A DNA stretch of 64,000 bases from Acidobacteria bacterium Ga0077551 (GCA_001464545.1 LNFC01000006.1:1-64000), one strand, 5' to 3'. Shown: positions 9,435 to 20,317, numbered from the stretch's first letter. Numbers and translations are program-made. Notes: generated by a model from the letters alone, not told the origin.

Positions 9435-9665
9435 CTAGGGTGCCCGTGTTTTCAGGGCCAGGGCGTGCAACACCCCGCCCATATGACCCTGCAGGGCGTC
9501 GTAGACCATCTGGTGCTGGCGCACGCGGGGGACGCCCGCGAACTGCGCGCTGACGATCTCGGCTTGCCAGTGGTTGTTGTCGCCTGCGAGGTCGGTCAGC
9601 GTGATTTCGGCGTCCGGGAACCCCTCGCGCAGGAATTTCATCAGCGTGTCTTCGCTCATGCCCAT
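9435..9665 (-). CDS. BolA family protein
   Basis: MGMSEDTLMKFLREGFPDAEITLTDLAGDNNHWQAEIVS...; start trimmed from the ORF-track call. Confidence 0.9.
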   Translation of the reverse strand: MGMSEDTLMKFLREGFPDAEITLTDLAGDNNHWQAEIVSAQFAGVPRVRQHQMVYDALQGHMGGVLHALALKTRAP

Positions 9666-9753
9666 GTGACGTGTCCTTTCAAGGCTTTGGCTAGGCAGAT
9701 GGCGCCCAGACGGGCTAGGGTCAAGCATCGCGACTCGAGCGCCGGAGCCCTCC

Positions 9754-10788
9754 TTGACCTCAAAACGTGCCTTTGCCCTCGCGGCGCTCCTCGGCTTCGC
9801 GGCAATCCTGCTTGGCTGGTTCCTGCTGTCACAGGGCCTCAAGGAAGATGAACTGCCCGGGGTCACCTACAAGCCGGTCTATGTGGGTGCCGGGCCGATG
9901 CTGCATCTGGTCGATGTGCTGGCCTCTGACGCACTCGAAGGCCGCGGCGCCGGCACCCCCGGCAACGAGGCCGCGCGCGGCTTCATCCGCAAGCGCTTCG
10001 AGGATATCGGCCTGACGCCCTACCTGGACAGCGGCTGGGAACAGCCGGTGGCGATCATTCCGCGCGAGGGGCTCGACAATCCCGGCCCCGGTGCCAACCT
10101 GATCGGCTGGGTGCCCGGCGAGACGCCTGGCGCCGGCCCCATGATCATCGTCACCGCGCACTTCGATCATCTCGGTATCCGCGAGGGGCAGATCTACAAC
10201 GGCGCCGATGACAACGCGTCCGGTTCTGCGGCGCTGGTTGCGATGGCCGACTATTTCGTGCGCCAGCCGCCGAAGCACGATATCCTTTTTGTTGCGCTGG
10301 ACGGGGAGGAGGTTGGCTTCCTCGGCGCCCGCGCGCTGATGCGGAGCAAGCAGATCGACTTCTCCCGCGCCGCGCTCAACATCAACCTCGACATGGTGAG
10401 CCGCTCGGACAAGGGCGAACTCTATGCTTCGGGGACCTTCCACACGCCGGAGCTCGTGGACCTTATTGCAGGTGTGGCGGAGACGGCGCCGGTCAAGCTG
10501 CTGATGGGCCACGACCGGCCGGAGGACGGGCCGAACGACTGGACGACCCAGTCTGATCATGCGGTCTTCTATGCCGCCGGGATCCCGCACCTCTATTTCG
10601 GGGTGGAAGACCATCCGGGCTACCACCAACCCTCGGACGACTTCGCCGCCATCACCCCGGACTTCTACGTCCGCGCCGCCGACACGCTGGTCTCTGTCGC
10701 ACTGGCGGCGGACGCACAGCTTCCCCAGATATACGCCCTACGCCGCCCGCCGGCCGAACCCGATCAACCAGAAGGAACGCCTGAATGA
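9754..10788 (+). CDS. M28 family peptidase, N-terminally anchored
   Basis: TAHFDHLG, NGADDNASG, DGEEVGFLGA, SDHAVF metal-ligand motifs. Confidence 0.9.
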   Translation: MTSKRAFALAALLGFAAILLGWFLLSQGLKEDELPGVTYKPVYVGAGPMLHLVDVLASDALEGRGAGTPGNEAARGFIRKRFEDIGLTPYLDSGWEQPVAIIPREGLDNPGPGANLIGWVPGETPGAGPMIIVTAHFDHLGIREGQIYNGADDNASGSAALVAMADYFVRQPPKHDILFVALDGEEVGFLGARALMRSKQIDFSRAALNINLDMVSRSDKGELYASGTFHTPELVDLIAGVAETAPVKLLMGHDRPEDGPNDWTTQSDHAVFYAAGIPHLYFGVEDHPGYHQPSDDFAAITPDFYVRAADTLVSVALAADAQLPQIYALRRPPAEPDQPEGTPE

Positions 10789-11288
10789 CCTCGGTCTCTT
10801 ACCAGCTCAAATCTGCCACCAACCAGACGCTCGGCGCCCTCAAGGGCATTCTCGCGAAGGGCGAGGCCTATGCCGCCACGCTGAAATGCGAGGAGAGCGC
10901 GCTGCTTTCCCAGCGCCTCTATCCGGACATGTTTGCCCTGCCGCGGCAGGTGCAGGTCGCTTGTGACACGGCCGCCCGGGGCGCCGCCCGTCTCGCGGGG
11001 AAAGAGATGCCGAACTTCCCGGACACCGAGCAGACCTTTGCGGAGCTGATCGCGCGCTGCCAGAAGGCGATCGACTACGTCAACGCTATCGACGACGCGG
11101 CGATCGATGCGACCGCCAAGACCACGCTGCAGATTCCGATGGGGCAGGCGACGATGCCGATGACGGGCGAGCAATACCTCTCCGGCTTCATCCTGACCAA
11201 CCTGCATTTCCATGCGGCGATGGCTTACGGCCTCCTGCGCACGCAGGGCGTGCAGATCGGCAAGCGGGACTATCTCGTTCCGGCCTGA
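10785..11288 (+). CDS. DUF1993 domain-containing protein
   Basis: Overall similarity to the DUF1993 family; ATGA overlap with upstream gene. Confidence 0.75.
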   Translation: MTSVSYQLKSATNQTLGALKGILAKGEAYAATLKCEESALLSQRLYPDMFALPRQVQVACDTAARGAARLAGKEMPNFPDTEQTFAELIARCQKAIDYVNAIDDAAIDATAKTTLQIPMGQATMPMTGEQYLSGFILTNLHFHAAMAYGLLRTQGVQIGKRDYLVPA

Positions 11289-11452
11289 TGTACCGGGTGC
11301 AATAATCCGGAAACGGATAAATCTTCGGGGCGGCGGGCTGGAACGCTCGCCGCTTTCGTTTGTATTCACAGGGTTTTCCGGAATCTCAGTTAACGCTGGC
11401 TTTATGAACTGTGGCCTCTCGGCAACAGGCTCCGTATGCGCACATTTGAGCC

Positions 11453-11478
11453 GGAACCAACGCGCCGGGGTGCCCGTT
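11453..11478 (+). promoter_or_regulatory. Candidate EcfG-type promoter upstream of OMP gene
   Basis: GGAAC (11453-11457)-N17-CGTT (11475-11478). Confidence 0.55.
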
Positions 11479-11541
11479 ACTTGGTTGTCTTGCCCGAATG
11501 GCAGGCACTGAACTTCAGTTGCGTTCCTTAAAGGAGAACCC

Positions 11542-12147
11542 ATGTTCCGAACCCTTCTCATCGCCACGGCCGCCACCGCCCTGGCTGCTTCCGCCCATGC
11601 CCAGGATACCGGCTTCTATCTTGAAGGCGGGTACCAGTATTTCGATATCAAGCCGGACGGCGCCGACAGCGGCGTGGATACCAACGGCATTGCCGCACGG
11701 GCCGGCGTGAAGCTGAACCCGTACTTCAGCATCGAGTCCGAACTGGCCACCGGCATCCAGGATGGTGATTTCGACTTCAATACCGACGAAGACGAGTTCA
11801 ACTTCGACGACAACAATGACGGCGATCTCGGTGACGTGATCGCGGCGTCAGGTGATCTGGGGCTCAACTATCTTGTTGGCCTCTACGGCAAGGCAGAGCT
11901 TCCGCTCACGGAGCGTCTCGGCGCCTATGCGCGGGCTGGCTATGCCTATGTCGACCTCGATGCGTCGCTTGAGACGCCGGGCGGCCTCAACATCAACGTG
12001 GAAGACTCGGCTGATGGTCCGGCCTTCGGCGCCGGCCTGCAGTACGGCCTCACCGACAACCTCTACCTCAAGGGCGACTACACCTACTACTCGTTCGACA
12101 GTACCGATACCAGCGGTGCCATGCTGGGTGTCGGCTGGAAGTTCTGA
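11542..12147 (+). CDS. Outer membrane beta-barrel protein (porin/OmpA-like)
   Basis: Signal peptide; alternating beta-strands; C-terminal aromatic residue (GVGWKF). Confidence 0.85.
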   Translation: MFRTLLIATAATALAASAHAQDTGFYLEGGYQYFDIKPDGADSGVDTNGIAARAGVKLNPYFSIESELATGIQDGDFDFNTDEDEFNFDDNNDGDLGDVIAASGDLGLNYLVGLYGKAELPLTERLGAYARAGYAYVDLDASLETPGGLNINVEDSADGPAFGAGLQYGLTDNLYLKGDYTYYSFDSTDTSGAMLGVGWKF

Positions 12148-12177
12148 TCCGTACCCGGAACTTATAGCCGGCGATAG

Positions 12178-12210
12178 CGCCCTCTCCCGTTTACCGGGAG
12201 AGGGCGTTTC
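12178..12210. terminator. Intergenic hairpin, likely bidirectional terminator between convergent OMP and purL genes
   Basis: CGCCCTCTCCCG-ttta-CGGGAGAGGGCG then TTTCCTT. Confidence 0.7.
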
Positions 12211-12211
12211 C

Positions 12212-14473
12212 TTATCCGACGGCGTTCATGTATGCCGGCATCCAGCCTTCGTGGGCGGCGCGGAGGTCGGCGAGCTTCACTGCAAACTCCGGGGCCTCCT
12301 TGCCCCAGCCGGTTTCCAGCACCACTGCGTCGCCGCCGAACACGCCGAGGCGTCCCGGCATAAACCCGCGGGAATCCCATTTCTTGAGTTGTGCTTCGCT
12401 GACAGCGACGAGATAAAGCGCTGACGCTTCGCCGAAAAGACAGGCTTCATCGCGCTTGTCGTCCGGCTCGCGGTTGCCGACGAGGCGAACGCCGATACCG
12501 GAGGCGAGCGCCATCTCGGCCGCCGCGCAGGCGATGCCGCCATCGCTGACATCGTGCACGGCATTGACGAGGCCGGCATTGATCAGGCTGCGGATGAAGC
12601 CGCCATTCTTCTTTTCGGACTCAAGGTCTACCGTTGGCGGCGGGCCGAGATCGTCGCCCTTCAGGCCGAGCCAGACGCGCGCATAGAGGGAGGCGCCGAG
12701 ATGGCCCGGCGCTTCGCCGATCAGGATAAGCGCGTCGCCGTCCTGCGCGCCTTTCAGCGTGGCGGTCTTCGACAGGTCTTCGATCAGGCCCACGCCGCCG
12801 ACCACGGGGGTCGGCGGGATCGCCTTGCCGTCGGTCTCGTTGTAGAGCGATACGTTACCGGAGACGACCGGGAAATCCAGGACGCGGCAGGCTTCCGCCA
12901 TGCCTTCGATGGACTTCACGATATAGCCCATCGTGGCGGGCTTCTCGGGATTGCCGAAGTTCAGATTGTCGGTGATCGCGATAGGGAGCGCGCCGACGGC
13001 GGAGAGGTTGCGGTAGGCTTCCGCCACGACCTGCTTGCCGCCTTCGTAAGGGTCGGCGGCCACATAGTGCGGGTTACAGTCGGAACAGATCGCCAGCGCC
13101 TTGTTGGTGCCGTGGACGCGCACGATGGCTGCGTCGCCGCCGGACTGGGAGCTGTCGAGCGTATCGCCCATGACGTGCCGGTCGTACTGTTCCCAGACCC
13201 AGCGCTTGGAGGCCATGTCCGGCGTCGACATCAGCTTCAGCAGCACCGCGCCATAGTCTTTTGGCTCCGGAAACTTCGTAACGTCAAAGGCGGCGCGCTT
13301 TTTCGGTTCCGTCCACGGACGGTCGTAGTTCGGCGCGTCTTCGCCGAGCGGTGCGACCGGGATGTCGCAGACCACTTGCCCGAACTGTTTCAGTACGAGG
13401 CGACCCGTGGTCGTCGTGATGCCGATGACTTCGGCGTCGAGGTCCCACTTGTCGAAGATCGCTTTTGCCTGTGCTTCTTTGCCGGGCTTCAGGATCATCA
13501 GCATGCGTTCCTGGCTTTCGGACAGCATGATCTCGTAGGCGGTCATGCCAGTCTCGCGCTGCGGCACCGCGTCGAGGTTCATCTCGATGCCGACGCCGCC
13601 CTTGTCCGCCATCTCGACGGAGGAGGAGGTGAGGCCTGCAGCACCCATGTCCTGGATCGACTGGATCGCGTCGGTCGCCATCAGTTCAAGGCAGGCCTCG
13701 ATCAGCAGCTTCTCCGTGAACGGATCACCGACCTGTACGGTCGGGCGGTTGTCTTCTTCGCCTTCGGTAAACTCAGCCGAGGCCATCGTGGCGCCGTGGA
13801 TGCCGTCGCGGCCCGTTTTCGAACCGACGTAGAGGATTGGCAAGCCGGGCAGGGCGCCGCGCGCGTAGAAGATCTTGTCCTGATCGGCGAGGCCGACGGC
13901 CATCGCGTTGACGAGAATGTTGCCGTTATAGCCTTCGTCGAACTGCGTCTCGCCCGCGACCGTCGGCACGCCCACGCAGTTGCCATAGCCGCCGATGCCG
14001 GCGACGACGCCGGAGACGAGCTGGCGCGTTTTCGGGTGGCTGGGGTCGCCGAAGCGCAGCGCATTGACCAGCGCGATCGGGCGCGCGCCCATCGTGAAGA
14101 CGTCGCGCAAAATGCCGCCGACGCCGGTCGCGGCGCCCTGGTAGGGCTCGATGTAAGACGGGTGGTTGTGGCTCTCCATCTTGAAGATGGCGGCCTGGCC
14201 ATCGCCGATGTCGATGACGCCGGCGTTCTCGCCCGGGCCCTGGATGACTCGCGGGCCTTTGGTCGGGAACTTTGCGAGGTGGCGGCGGGAGGATTTGTAG
14301 GAGCAGTGTTCGCTCCACATCACGGAATAGATGCCGAGTTCGACGAGGTTGGGCATGCGGCCGAGGCGCGAGACGAGGCGCTCCCACTCATCGGCCTTGA
14401 TGCCATGTTCCACGCCGGAACTGGCGTCCTGTTCGGCGGTGAGATGGGCGAGAATCGCGGTCGTGTCAGTCAT
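12212..14473 (-). CDS. purL: Phosphoribosylformylglycinamidine synthase subunit PurL
   Basis: Full-length; [37 protein letters not shown]. Confidence 0.97.
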   Translation of the reverse strand: MTDTTAILAHLTAEQDASSGVEHGIKADEWERLVSRLGRMPNLVELGIYSVMWSEHCSYKSSRRHLAKFPTKGPRVIQGPGENAGVIDIGDGQAAIFKMESHNHPSYIEPYQGAATGVGGILRDVFTMGARPIALVNALRFGDPSHPKTRQLVSGVVAGIGGYGNCVGVPTVAGETQFDEGYNGNILVNAMAVGLADQDKIFYARGALPGLPILYVGSKTGRDGIHGATMASAEFTEGEEDNRPTVQVGDPFTEKLLIEACLELMATDAIQSIQDMGAAGLTSSSVEMADKGGVGIEMNLDAVPQRETGMTAYEIMLSESQERMLMILKPGKEAQAKAIFDKWDLDAEVIGITTTTGRLVLKQFGQVVCDIPVAPLGEDAPNYDRPWTEPKKRAAFDVTKFPEPKDYGAVLLKLMSTPDMASKRWVWEQYDRHVMGDTLDSSQSGGDAAIVRVHGTNKALAICSDCNPHYVAADPYEGGKQVVAEAYRNLSAVGALPIAITDNLNFGNPEKPATMGYIVKSIEGMAEACRVLDFPVVSGNVSLYNETDGKAIPPTPVVGGVGLIEDLSKTATLKGAQDGDALILIGEAPGHLGASLYARVWLGLKGDDLGPPPTVDLESEKKNGGFIRSLINAGLVNAVHDVSDGGIACAAAEMALASGIGVRLVGNREPDDKRDEACLFGEASALYLVAVSEAQLKKWDSRGFMPGRLGVFGGDAVVLETGWGKEAPEFAVKLADLRAAHEGWMPAYMNAVG

Positions 14474-14505
14474 GGATGGGGTCCGGCAATTGGGTGTCGA
14501 CTGCG

Positions 14506-15966
14506 CTAGTTCGATTTGCCTGCTGATTCAATCGCGAGCAGGGCGCTCAGCGCCGGATGCGGCGGCAGGGACCTGAAGTACTGTTCGTAGTTCTTCCAGC
14601 GCCCGATTGACCGGTCGTGAAGCGGTTCGCGGACCTGCCAGACACTGGCGGTCCTTACCGCTCTTGTTGATTGATGGAACTCCAGGCAGGCGGGTTCAAA
14701 AGGCAGGTTCAGGAATGACAGAACGCGCCTGATTTCCGGTTCCGGATTTTTCACAAGCTGCTCATATTGAACCGAAAGGATATCGCCCGGATAGAGACGC
14801 TCCCAATGCGCCACCGGCGAATAACCGTAGGCGAGGGATGAACTGAGATACTGCGTCCAGACCGACACCAGCGTATCCAGCGGATGGCGGACCGTGTTCA
14901 GAATCCTGGCGCCTGGGAACATCCGTTTGATGAGCCCGACAAACCAGAAATTGTCAGGGCGTTTGTCGGTCACGACCGAGGCTGCGGGGTACAAGGTCCG
15001 GGTGCGCTGCAGGTATGCGCGGGCATACTCCTCAATGGTGTCAGCGGGCGCCGCGGCAATGGCTGCGGGATCCCATCCAAGGCCACGTGCAATGCGCGGC
15101 ACCATCTCCAGTTCACCGCCCGCCGTGATCTGCGAATGCGAACCCAGGATCTGTTCGAGCAGGGTCGATCCCGAGCGGAACATCCCCAGAATGAAGACAG
15201 GCTGCGGCGACGGCTGCAACAGGCCGCCCATCCGCGCGTTAGGCGTTGAAAAGGCTGCAGCGAAACGATCCGCGCGCACCAGTTCGTCAGGCCCGCTATA
15301 GGGCGCCACGTTACCGCTCGCCGCGATTCGCGCGCCGCCATTTGCGGCTGCAAAACTTTCGGCCGCCGCCCCAAATGCGCCGCAGCTATCTAGCAGGCGG
15401 CCCAACGCGAACAGCAGCAAGGCCCTGTCGGCCGGCAGCAGCATGCCCGAACCCAGCGCAGCCTTGATCCTGAGGATCATCGGGTCATCAGGGGAAGTTG
15501 CTCGCCCGAGCCCGGCCAGCCGGGACAGGGCGATGGCATTGTTCGGCTTCAGTTCGATCGCGCGAAGATAGGCGGCTTTGGCGCCTTCCCGGTCGCCGAG
15601 ATCCTCTTGCAGGTTGCCGAGGTTCAGGTAGGCGGGCAGGTAGGCGGGGTTGAGGGCAATGGCCTTTTCAAGGTCGGCCTTGGCGTCTGCTGGCCTCGCC
15701 ATTGCGTCGGAATACAGTGCAGCCCGGTTGAGGTAGACTTCCTCGGCGCCCTGGATGCCGCGCTTCAGGGCTTCATCATAGGCTGCCATCGCATCGCTCG
15801 CGAGGCCCGCCTGGCGGCAGAGATAGCCGAGATTGTACCAGCTGTCCGGCAGGTCGGGATAGGCCGCCAGCAATGCGCGGTAGGCGGCGATGGCTTCCGG
15901 CACACGCCCCAGTTCGCGCAGGCGGGAGGCGGTGTTCAGGAGGTCTTGCTGGCGTGCATCGGTCAT
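14506..15966 (-). CDS. Tetratricopeptide repeat sulfotransferase family protein
   Basis: N-terminal TPRs; PAPS-binding [17 protein letters not shown]. Confidence 0.88.
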   Translation of the reverse strand: MTDARQQDLLNTASRLRELGRVPEAIAAYRALLAAYPDLPDSWYNLGYLCRQAGLASDAMAAYDEALKRGIQGAEEVYLNRAALYSDAMARPADAKADLEKAIALNPAYLPAYLNLGNLQEDLGDREGAKAAYLRAIELKPNNAIALSRLAGLGRATSPDDPMILRIKAALGSGMLLPADRALLLFALGRLLDSCGAFGAAAESFAAANGGARIAASGNVAPYSGPDELVRADRFAAAFSTPNARMGGLLQPSPQPVFILGMFRSGSTLLEQILGSHSQITAGGELEMVPRIARGLGWDPAAIAAAPADTIEEYARAYLQRTRTLYPAASVVTDKRPDNFWFVGLIKRMFPGARILNTVRHPLDTLVSVWTQYLSSSLAYGYSPVAHWERLYPGDILSVQYEQLVKNPEPEIRRVLSFLNLPFEPACLEFHQSTRAVRTASVWQVREPLHDRSIGRWKNYEQYFRSLPPHPALSALLAIESAGKSN

Positions 15967-16020
15967 TTCTGGCCTCTAGCCTGCCGGAGGCCGGCGTTCC
16001 AGCCTCAATCTGTGATCTGG

Positions 16021-17025
16021 TCAGCCGGCCGCCGCGTCCACAGCGGCGCTGTGTTTCGCTTTTGCCGCCTCCGGCAGGAAGCTCGCGGTGAAGCTGTTGC
16101 GGGCGAGCGTCACGATCTGGGCGTCCGACAGACCCAGCGCCTCGGCGGTCTTCTCGTAATTGCGGCCGATATAGCCACCGAAATAGGCCGGGTCGTCGGA
16201 GTTCACCGTCACCATCAGGCCCGCCTCGAGCTGCGCCTTTACCGGGCTGTCCTTCAGGTCCTTGATCACGCAAAGCGACAGGTTCGACAGGGGGCAGTTG
16301 GTCAGCGGCGTCTGGGTGTCCTTCAGGATCTGGATCAGTGCAGGGTCTTCCATCGACCGGTTCCCGTGGTCGATCCGGTCGACGCCGATGTCGATCAGCG
16401 CTTCGCGCACGTATTGGGGGGGGCCTTCCTCGCCGGCGTGCATGCACAGCTTGAAGCCCATGTCGCGGCACCGCTTATACAGGCGCTCGAACTTCAACGG
16501 CGGATGCCCCATTTCCGAGGAATCGAGGCCGACGCCCACGAACTTGTCGTGCCAGCCCTCGGATTCCTTCAGCAACGCAAAGCCGTCTTCTTCAGAGAGG
16601 TGCCGAAGGAAACTGAGGATCAGGTAGCTGGTGACGCCGAGTTCCTTTTCCCCGCGTTTCAGCGCTGCGAGGATGCCTTCGGTGACGACGCCGAACGGCA
16701 CGCCGCGCGCCGTATGCGCCTGCGGGTCGAAGAACATCTCGACATGGCGAACATTGTCGGCCGCCGCGCGCTGGAGGTAGGCCCAGGTGAGGTCGTGGAA
16801 ATCTTCCTCGGTGCGCAGCAACTGCATGCCCTCGTAGTAGAGGTCGAGGAATTCCTGCAAGTTCGAGAAATCATAGGCGGCCTTCGCCTCGTCCAGCGTC
16901 TTGAAGCGCAGGTCGATCCTGTTGCGGGCGGCCAGCTGCATCATCAGCTCGGGCTCGAAACTGCCCTCGATGTGCAGGTGAAGTTCAGCCTTGGGCAGGC
17001 GCTCGATGAGGTCGCGTTGGGTCAT
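16021..17025 (-). CDS. add: Adenosine deaminase
   Basis: LPKAELHLHIEGS, HAGEE, SLNSDDP-like (VNSDDPAYF). Confidence 0.93.
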   Translation of the reverse strand: MTQRDLIERLPKAELHLHIEGSFEPELMMQLAARNRIDLRFKTLDEAKAAYDFSNLQEFLDLYYEGMQLLRTEEDFHDLTWAYLQRAAADNVRHVEMFFDPQAHTARGVPFGVVTEGILAALKRGEKELGVTSYLILSFLRHLSEEDGFALLKESEGWHDKFVGVGLDSSEMGHPPLKFERLYKRCRDMGFKLCMHAGEEGPPQYVREALIDIGVDRIDHGNRSMEDPALIQILKDTQTPLTNCPLSNLSLCVIKDLKDSPVKAQLEAGLMVTVNSDDPAYFGGYIGRNYEKTAEALGLSDAQIVTLARNSFTASFLPEAAKAKHSAAVDAAAG

Positions 17026-17069
17026 GGATCAAGACGTAAACGAACGCTCTTGGGGCGTCCAGAACAGGC

Positions 17070-17489
17070 TTACTCTGCGGGGCCTGACTGCACGGATTTC
17101 AGGTAGTCGACGAGACCGGCGGCGTCGATTTGTTCAAACTGCCAGTCGGGCATGTCGGGATGGTCACTGATGCTGCCGTCCGCGAAGCGCGCTTCGAGCG
17201 TGTCGAGATCGATGGTCTGGCTCAGAAGGCGCAGCGGCGGCGCATCGGGATGCGGGCTTTCATCTGCAGCGCCAAGCGCGTGGCAACCAGCGCAGGCGGT
17301 CTCGGCAATCGCTTCGCCGCGTCCAACGCTTTCTTCCTCTTCCGTGAATTCGAAGTCATCCGCAGCGGCGGGCACTGCGACCGAAGCCTCAGGTCCCGAA
17401 TCTGTTGGGAGACTGTCGGAAGATCTGGAGCAAGCCGGCGAGACGAGGACAAGGATCAGGGTGAGAAGGCCGGCCCCCGATCTCATCAC
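17070..17489 (-). CDS. c-type cytochrome, probable lipoprotein
   Basis: CAGCH heme motif, distal DMPDW, lipobox-like SPAC. Confidence 0.8.
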   Translation of the reverse strand: MMRSGAGLLTLILVLVSPACSRSSDSLPTDSGPEASVAVPAAADDFEFTEEEESVGRGEAIAETACAGCHALGAADESPHPDAPPLRLLSQTIDLDTLEARFADGSISDHPDMPDWQFEQIDAAGLVDYLKSVQSGPAE

Positions 17490-18154
17490 GCCGCTGCCAT
17501 CAGGCTTTCAAACAAGCGGGTACCATCCGCCCCGCATTCGGCGCCGCCAATCGCGCGTTCGGGGTGGGGCATCATGCCGAGCACGCGGCCATTCTCTGAG
17601 AGGACGCCGGCGATATCCCGGGCTGCGCCATTCGGGTTCTCGCCTGCGGCATAGCGGAACGCCACGCGGCCATCGCCTTCGAGCCGGTCCAGCATAGCCG
17701 CGTCGGCGTAGTAGTTGCCTTCCGCGTGCGCGATCGGGATCACGATCTCGCTGCCGCCGGTATAGGCGCTCGTGAAGGCGGTATTTGCGCTTTCCACCTT
17801 CAGCTTCTGCGGCCGGCAGACGAAATGAAGGGACGCATTGCGGACAAGCGCACCAGGCAGCAGGCCCGTCTCGGTCAGGATCTGGAAGCCGTTACACACG
17901 CCGAGCACATAGCCGCCGCGCTCGGCATGGGCCTTGAGCTGGGAAATGATCGGCGAGTTGCCGGCCATCGCACCGCAGCGCAGGTAATCGCCATAGGAAA
18001 AACCGCCGGGCACCATCACGAGGTCAGTGCCTTCAGGGATCACCCCGTCCTTGTGCCAGACCATCGCAGGTGGCTTGCCGGTGAGCCTGGCCAATGCGTC
18101 ATGCGCATCGCGGTCGCAGTTCGAGCCCGGAAAGACGATAACAGCTGTTTTCAT
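17486..18154 (-). CDS. purQ: Phosphoribosylformylglycinamidine synthase subunit PurQ
   Basis: [29 protein letters not shown]; start trimmed to MKTAV. Confidence 0.96.
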   Translation of the reverse strand: MKTAVIVFPGSNCDRDAHDALARLTGKPPAMVWHKDGVIPEGTDLVMVPGGFSYGDYLRCGAMAGNSPIISQLKAHAERGGYVLGVCNGFQILTETGLLPGALVRNASLHFVCRPQKLKVESANTAFTSAYTGGSEIVIPIAHAEGNYYADAAMLDRLEGDGRVAFRYAAGENPNGAARDIAGVLSENGRVLGMMPHPERAIGGAECGADGTRLFESLMAAA

Positions 18155-18321
18155 GCCGCGCTTCTTAGCAGGGAGTCGGCGTGCTTGAAAACTGGTCCTG
18201 CACCCCGGAACACACTGAGACATTTTGGCAACAGAGGCCTCGTGATTCCAAATCTGATCTCTTGCCCTGTCTCAAGTGCAAGGTCATTCTCCTCCGTATC
18301 AACCAAGCAGGAGATTGATAC

Positions 18322-18474
18322 ATGAAAAAATTCGCAGCCGTTCTTCTCGCCGTCGCTCTGATCCCGACCCTCGCCGCCTGCAACACTGTCAAAGGCGTGG
18401 GCAAAGACGTCCAGGCTGGCGGCGAAGCCGTCGAAGAAGTCGCCAAAGAAGTCGAAAAAGAAATCACCGAGTAA
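18322..18474 (+). CDS. Entericidin A/B-like small lipoprotein
   Basis: MKKFAAVLLAVALIPTLAACNTVKGVGKDVQAGGEAVEEVAKEVEKEITE (50 aa); absent from the ORF track because of its length. Confidence 0.85.
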   Translation: MKKFAAVLLAVALIPTLAACNTVKGVGKDVQAGGEAVEEVAKEVEKEITE

Positions 18475-18530
18475 TCGGACGGGGGCTGGCGAAGCCATGA
18501 GGCTTCGCCGGCAGCTTTCCACCTGCCAGA

Positions 18531-18875
18531 CTAGCTTTTGCCCTGGAAGATGAACCAGGCGCCGAGCGCGATCAGGCCGAACCCGATTGCGTGGTTCCAG
18601 CCGAGCGGCTCCTTCAGAACCCAAACCGAAAATCCCGCGAAGACGATCAGGGTGATCACCTCCTGGATCGTTTTCAGTTCAGCCGCAGAATACACGCTGT
18701 GCCCCCAGCGGTTGGCGGGGACGGCAAGACAGTATTCGAGAAAGGCGATGCCCCAGCTGACGAAGATGACGAGCAGCAGGGGCGCTGCCTTGAACTTCAG
18801 GTGGCCGTACCAGGCCAGCGTCATGAACAGGTTCGAAATCGACAACAGGACGATCGGCAGGATGTGCGGGGGCAT
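18531..18875 (-). CDS. DMT family protein (DUF486)
   Basis: Four-TM pattern with LFMTLAWYGHLKF and NRWGHSVYSAAELKTIQEV. Confidence 0.87.
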   Translation of the reverse strand: MPPHILPIVLLSISNLFMTLAWYGHLKFKAAPLLLVIFVSWGIAFLEYCLAVPANRWGHSVYSAAELKTIQEVITLIVFAGFSVWVLKEPLGWNHAIGFGLIALGAWFIFQGKS

Positions 18876-18975
18876 GCATCGGCTCCGGGAAAGCGCAGGC
18901 GCTGGGGTAGAAAGAATGGAAAAAGGGCCTTATTTCAACGAGACTATTTCGGCAGATCGGACTTTGAACGGAGAT

Positions 18976-19206
18976 ATGGCCATGAAGCGCCTCAAACTTG
19001 TCGCGGGCTCCGTCCTCGCCCTGATGATGGTCACCGGTTGCAATACCATCGCTGGCCTTGGCCAGGACCTGCAGGCTGCAGGCTCAGCGATCAGCGAAAC
19101 TTCGGACGAAGTGCGCGACGCCGTGATCAACTCTGATGGCACCAACCAGACGGCGTCCGCTTGCGACGAGCCGGCCGGCCGAAGCACCCGATCGAACTGT
19201 CGGTAG
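18976..19206 (+). CDS. Entericidin-like small lipoprotein, second paralogue
   Basis: MAMKRLKLVAGSVLALMMVTGCNTIAGLGQDLQAAGSAISETSDEV...; lipobox, CNTxxGxGxDxQ. Confidence 0.72.
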   Translation: MAMKRLKLVAGSVLALMMVTGCNTIAGLGQDLQAAGSAISETSDEVRDAVINSDGTNQTASACDEPAGRSTRSNCR

Positions 19207-19224
19207 TTTGCGCCCGGCAGCGCC

Positions 19225-20001
19225 TCAGTCCGCGAACGTCGCGATGACGGGCACGTGGTCCGATGGTTTTTCGAGAGCGCGCGCCTTGCGGTAAATCTCT
19301 ATACCCTGCAGCCGGTCCGCCATGCGGGGGCAGGCGAGGACGTGGTCGATGCGGATGCCGTGATCCTTCTGGAAGGCGCCGGCCTGGTAGTCCCAAAACG
19401 TGTATTGGTGCGCCCGGCCATCGCAGGCCTCGAAGGCTTCGGTCAGACCGAGATACTTCAGGCGGCGGAAGGCGGCGCGGGTTTCCGGCAGGCCGAGCGC
19501 GTCGGTTTTCCAGACGGTATCGTCCCAGCAGTCATCCGGCGCCGGAATGCAGTTATAGTCGCCGCAGATCACGAACGGTTGTTCAGACCGGAGCATGGCA
19601 GCGGCCTGATGTTCCAGTGCCTCCGACCATTCCAGCTTGTAATCGTATTTCTCACCCGGCGCGGGATTGCCGTTCGGTACATACACGCCCGCGACCCTGA
19701 CCGGGCGGGGGCTCATGACGGTTGCCTCGATATAGCGGGCCGCATCGTCTTTCAGAGTCGTCATCTCCTTCGAAATATCCTCCAGGGAGAATTTCGAGAG
19801 GATCGCGACCCCGTTATAGGTCTTCTGACCATGAACGGCGCAGTTCCAGCCTCTTTCCTCGATCTCGAGGTAAGGGAAGGCGCCGGTCTCGCACTTCAAT
19901 TCCTGAAGGCACACGACGTCCGCCGCGATGCCGTCCAGGACTTCCAGCACGGTCGGCAGCCGTGCCTTGATAGAATTCACGTTCCAGGTAGCGATGCGCA
20001 T
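19225..20001 (-). CDS. xth: Exodeoxyribonuclease III
   Basis: [29 protein letters not shown]. Confidence 0.94.
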   Translation of the reverse strand: MRIATWNVNSIKARLPTVLEVLDGIAADVVCLQELKCETGAFPYLEIEERGWNCAVHGQKTYNGVAILSKFSLEDISKEMTTLKDDAARYIEATVMSPRPVRVAGVYVPNGNPAPGEKYDYKLEWSEALEHQAAAMLRSEQPFVICGDYNCIPAPDDCWDDTVWKTDALGLPETRAAFRRLKYLGLTEAFEACDGRAHQYTFWDYQAGAFQKDHGIRIDHVLACPRMADRLQGIEIYRKARALEKPSDHVPVIATFAD

Positions 20002-20081
20002 GCGTCCTCATAACAGCTTCGCCCCATTGTTCCAGCGGGACGGGGGGCCTATACTTGGGCAAATCTTCAGGAGAATTGCGC

Positions 20082-20291
20082 ATGGCACCCGGTTGGATGC
20101 AGATTTTGTTGGTTGCGGTCGTCGCGATCCTCCTGTTCGGCGGCCGAGGCCGCATCTCCAACATCATGGGTGACATGGCAAAGGGGATCGGCGCGTTCCG
20201 CAAAGGTCTCAAGGACGACGACAAGCCGGCCGACAAGGACGAGCTCGTCAACATCACCCCGAAGAAGGACGAAACGAAGTCCTCTTCGTGA
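20082..20291 (+). CDS. tatA: Sec-independent translocase subunit TatA
   Basis: Single TM plus amphipathic helix, [24 protein letters not shown]; start trimmed. Confidence 0.9.
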   Translation: MAPGWMQILLVAVVAILLFGGRGRISNIMGDMAKGIGAFRKGLKDDDKPADKDELVNITPKKDETKSSS

Positions 20292-20317
20292 TTGCCTGAC
20301 CCGGAGGGCGCATCGCC

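Noticed and set aside
12554-14509. 651-aa plus-strand ORF opposite purL
   Set aside because: Antisense shadow frame; biased composition typical of high-GC genomes
14506-17106. Long antisense ORFs, e.g. 15607..17106 (+)
   Set aside because: High-GC antisense frames opposite well-recognised genes (sulfotransferase, add); no recognisable domain
18207-18235. GGAAC upstream of the first entericidin as an EcfG -35
   Set aside because: No CGTT at 16 or 17 bp; the sequence is GCAA/CAAC
18487-18510. GGCGAAGCC-atga-GGCTTCGCC as terminator after the first entericidin
   Set aside because: Good stem, but no convincing T-tract follows; left unlisted
18908-18940. GGAAA-N16-CGAG upstream of the second entericidin as an EcfG promoter
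   Set aside because: Deviates from GGAAC/CGTT in both boxes
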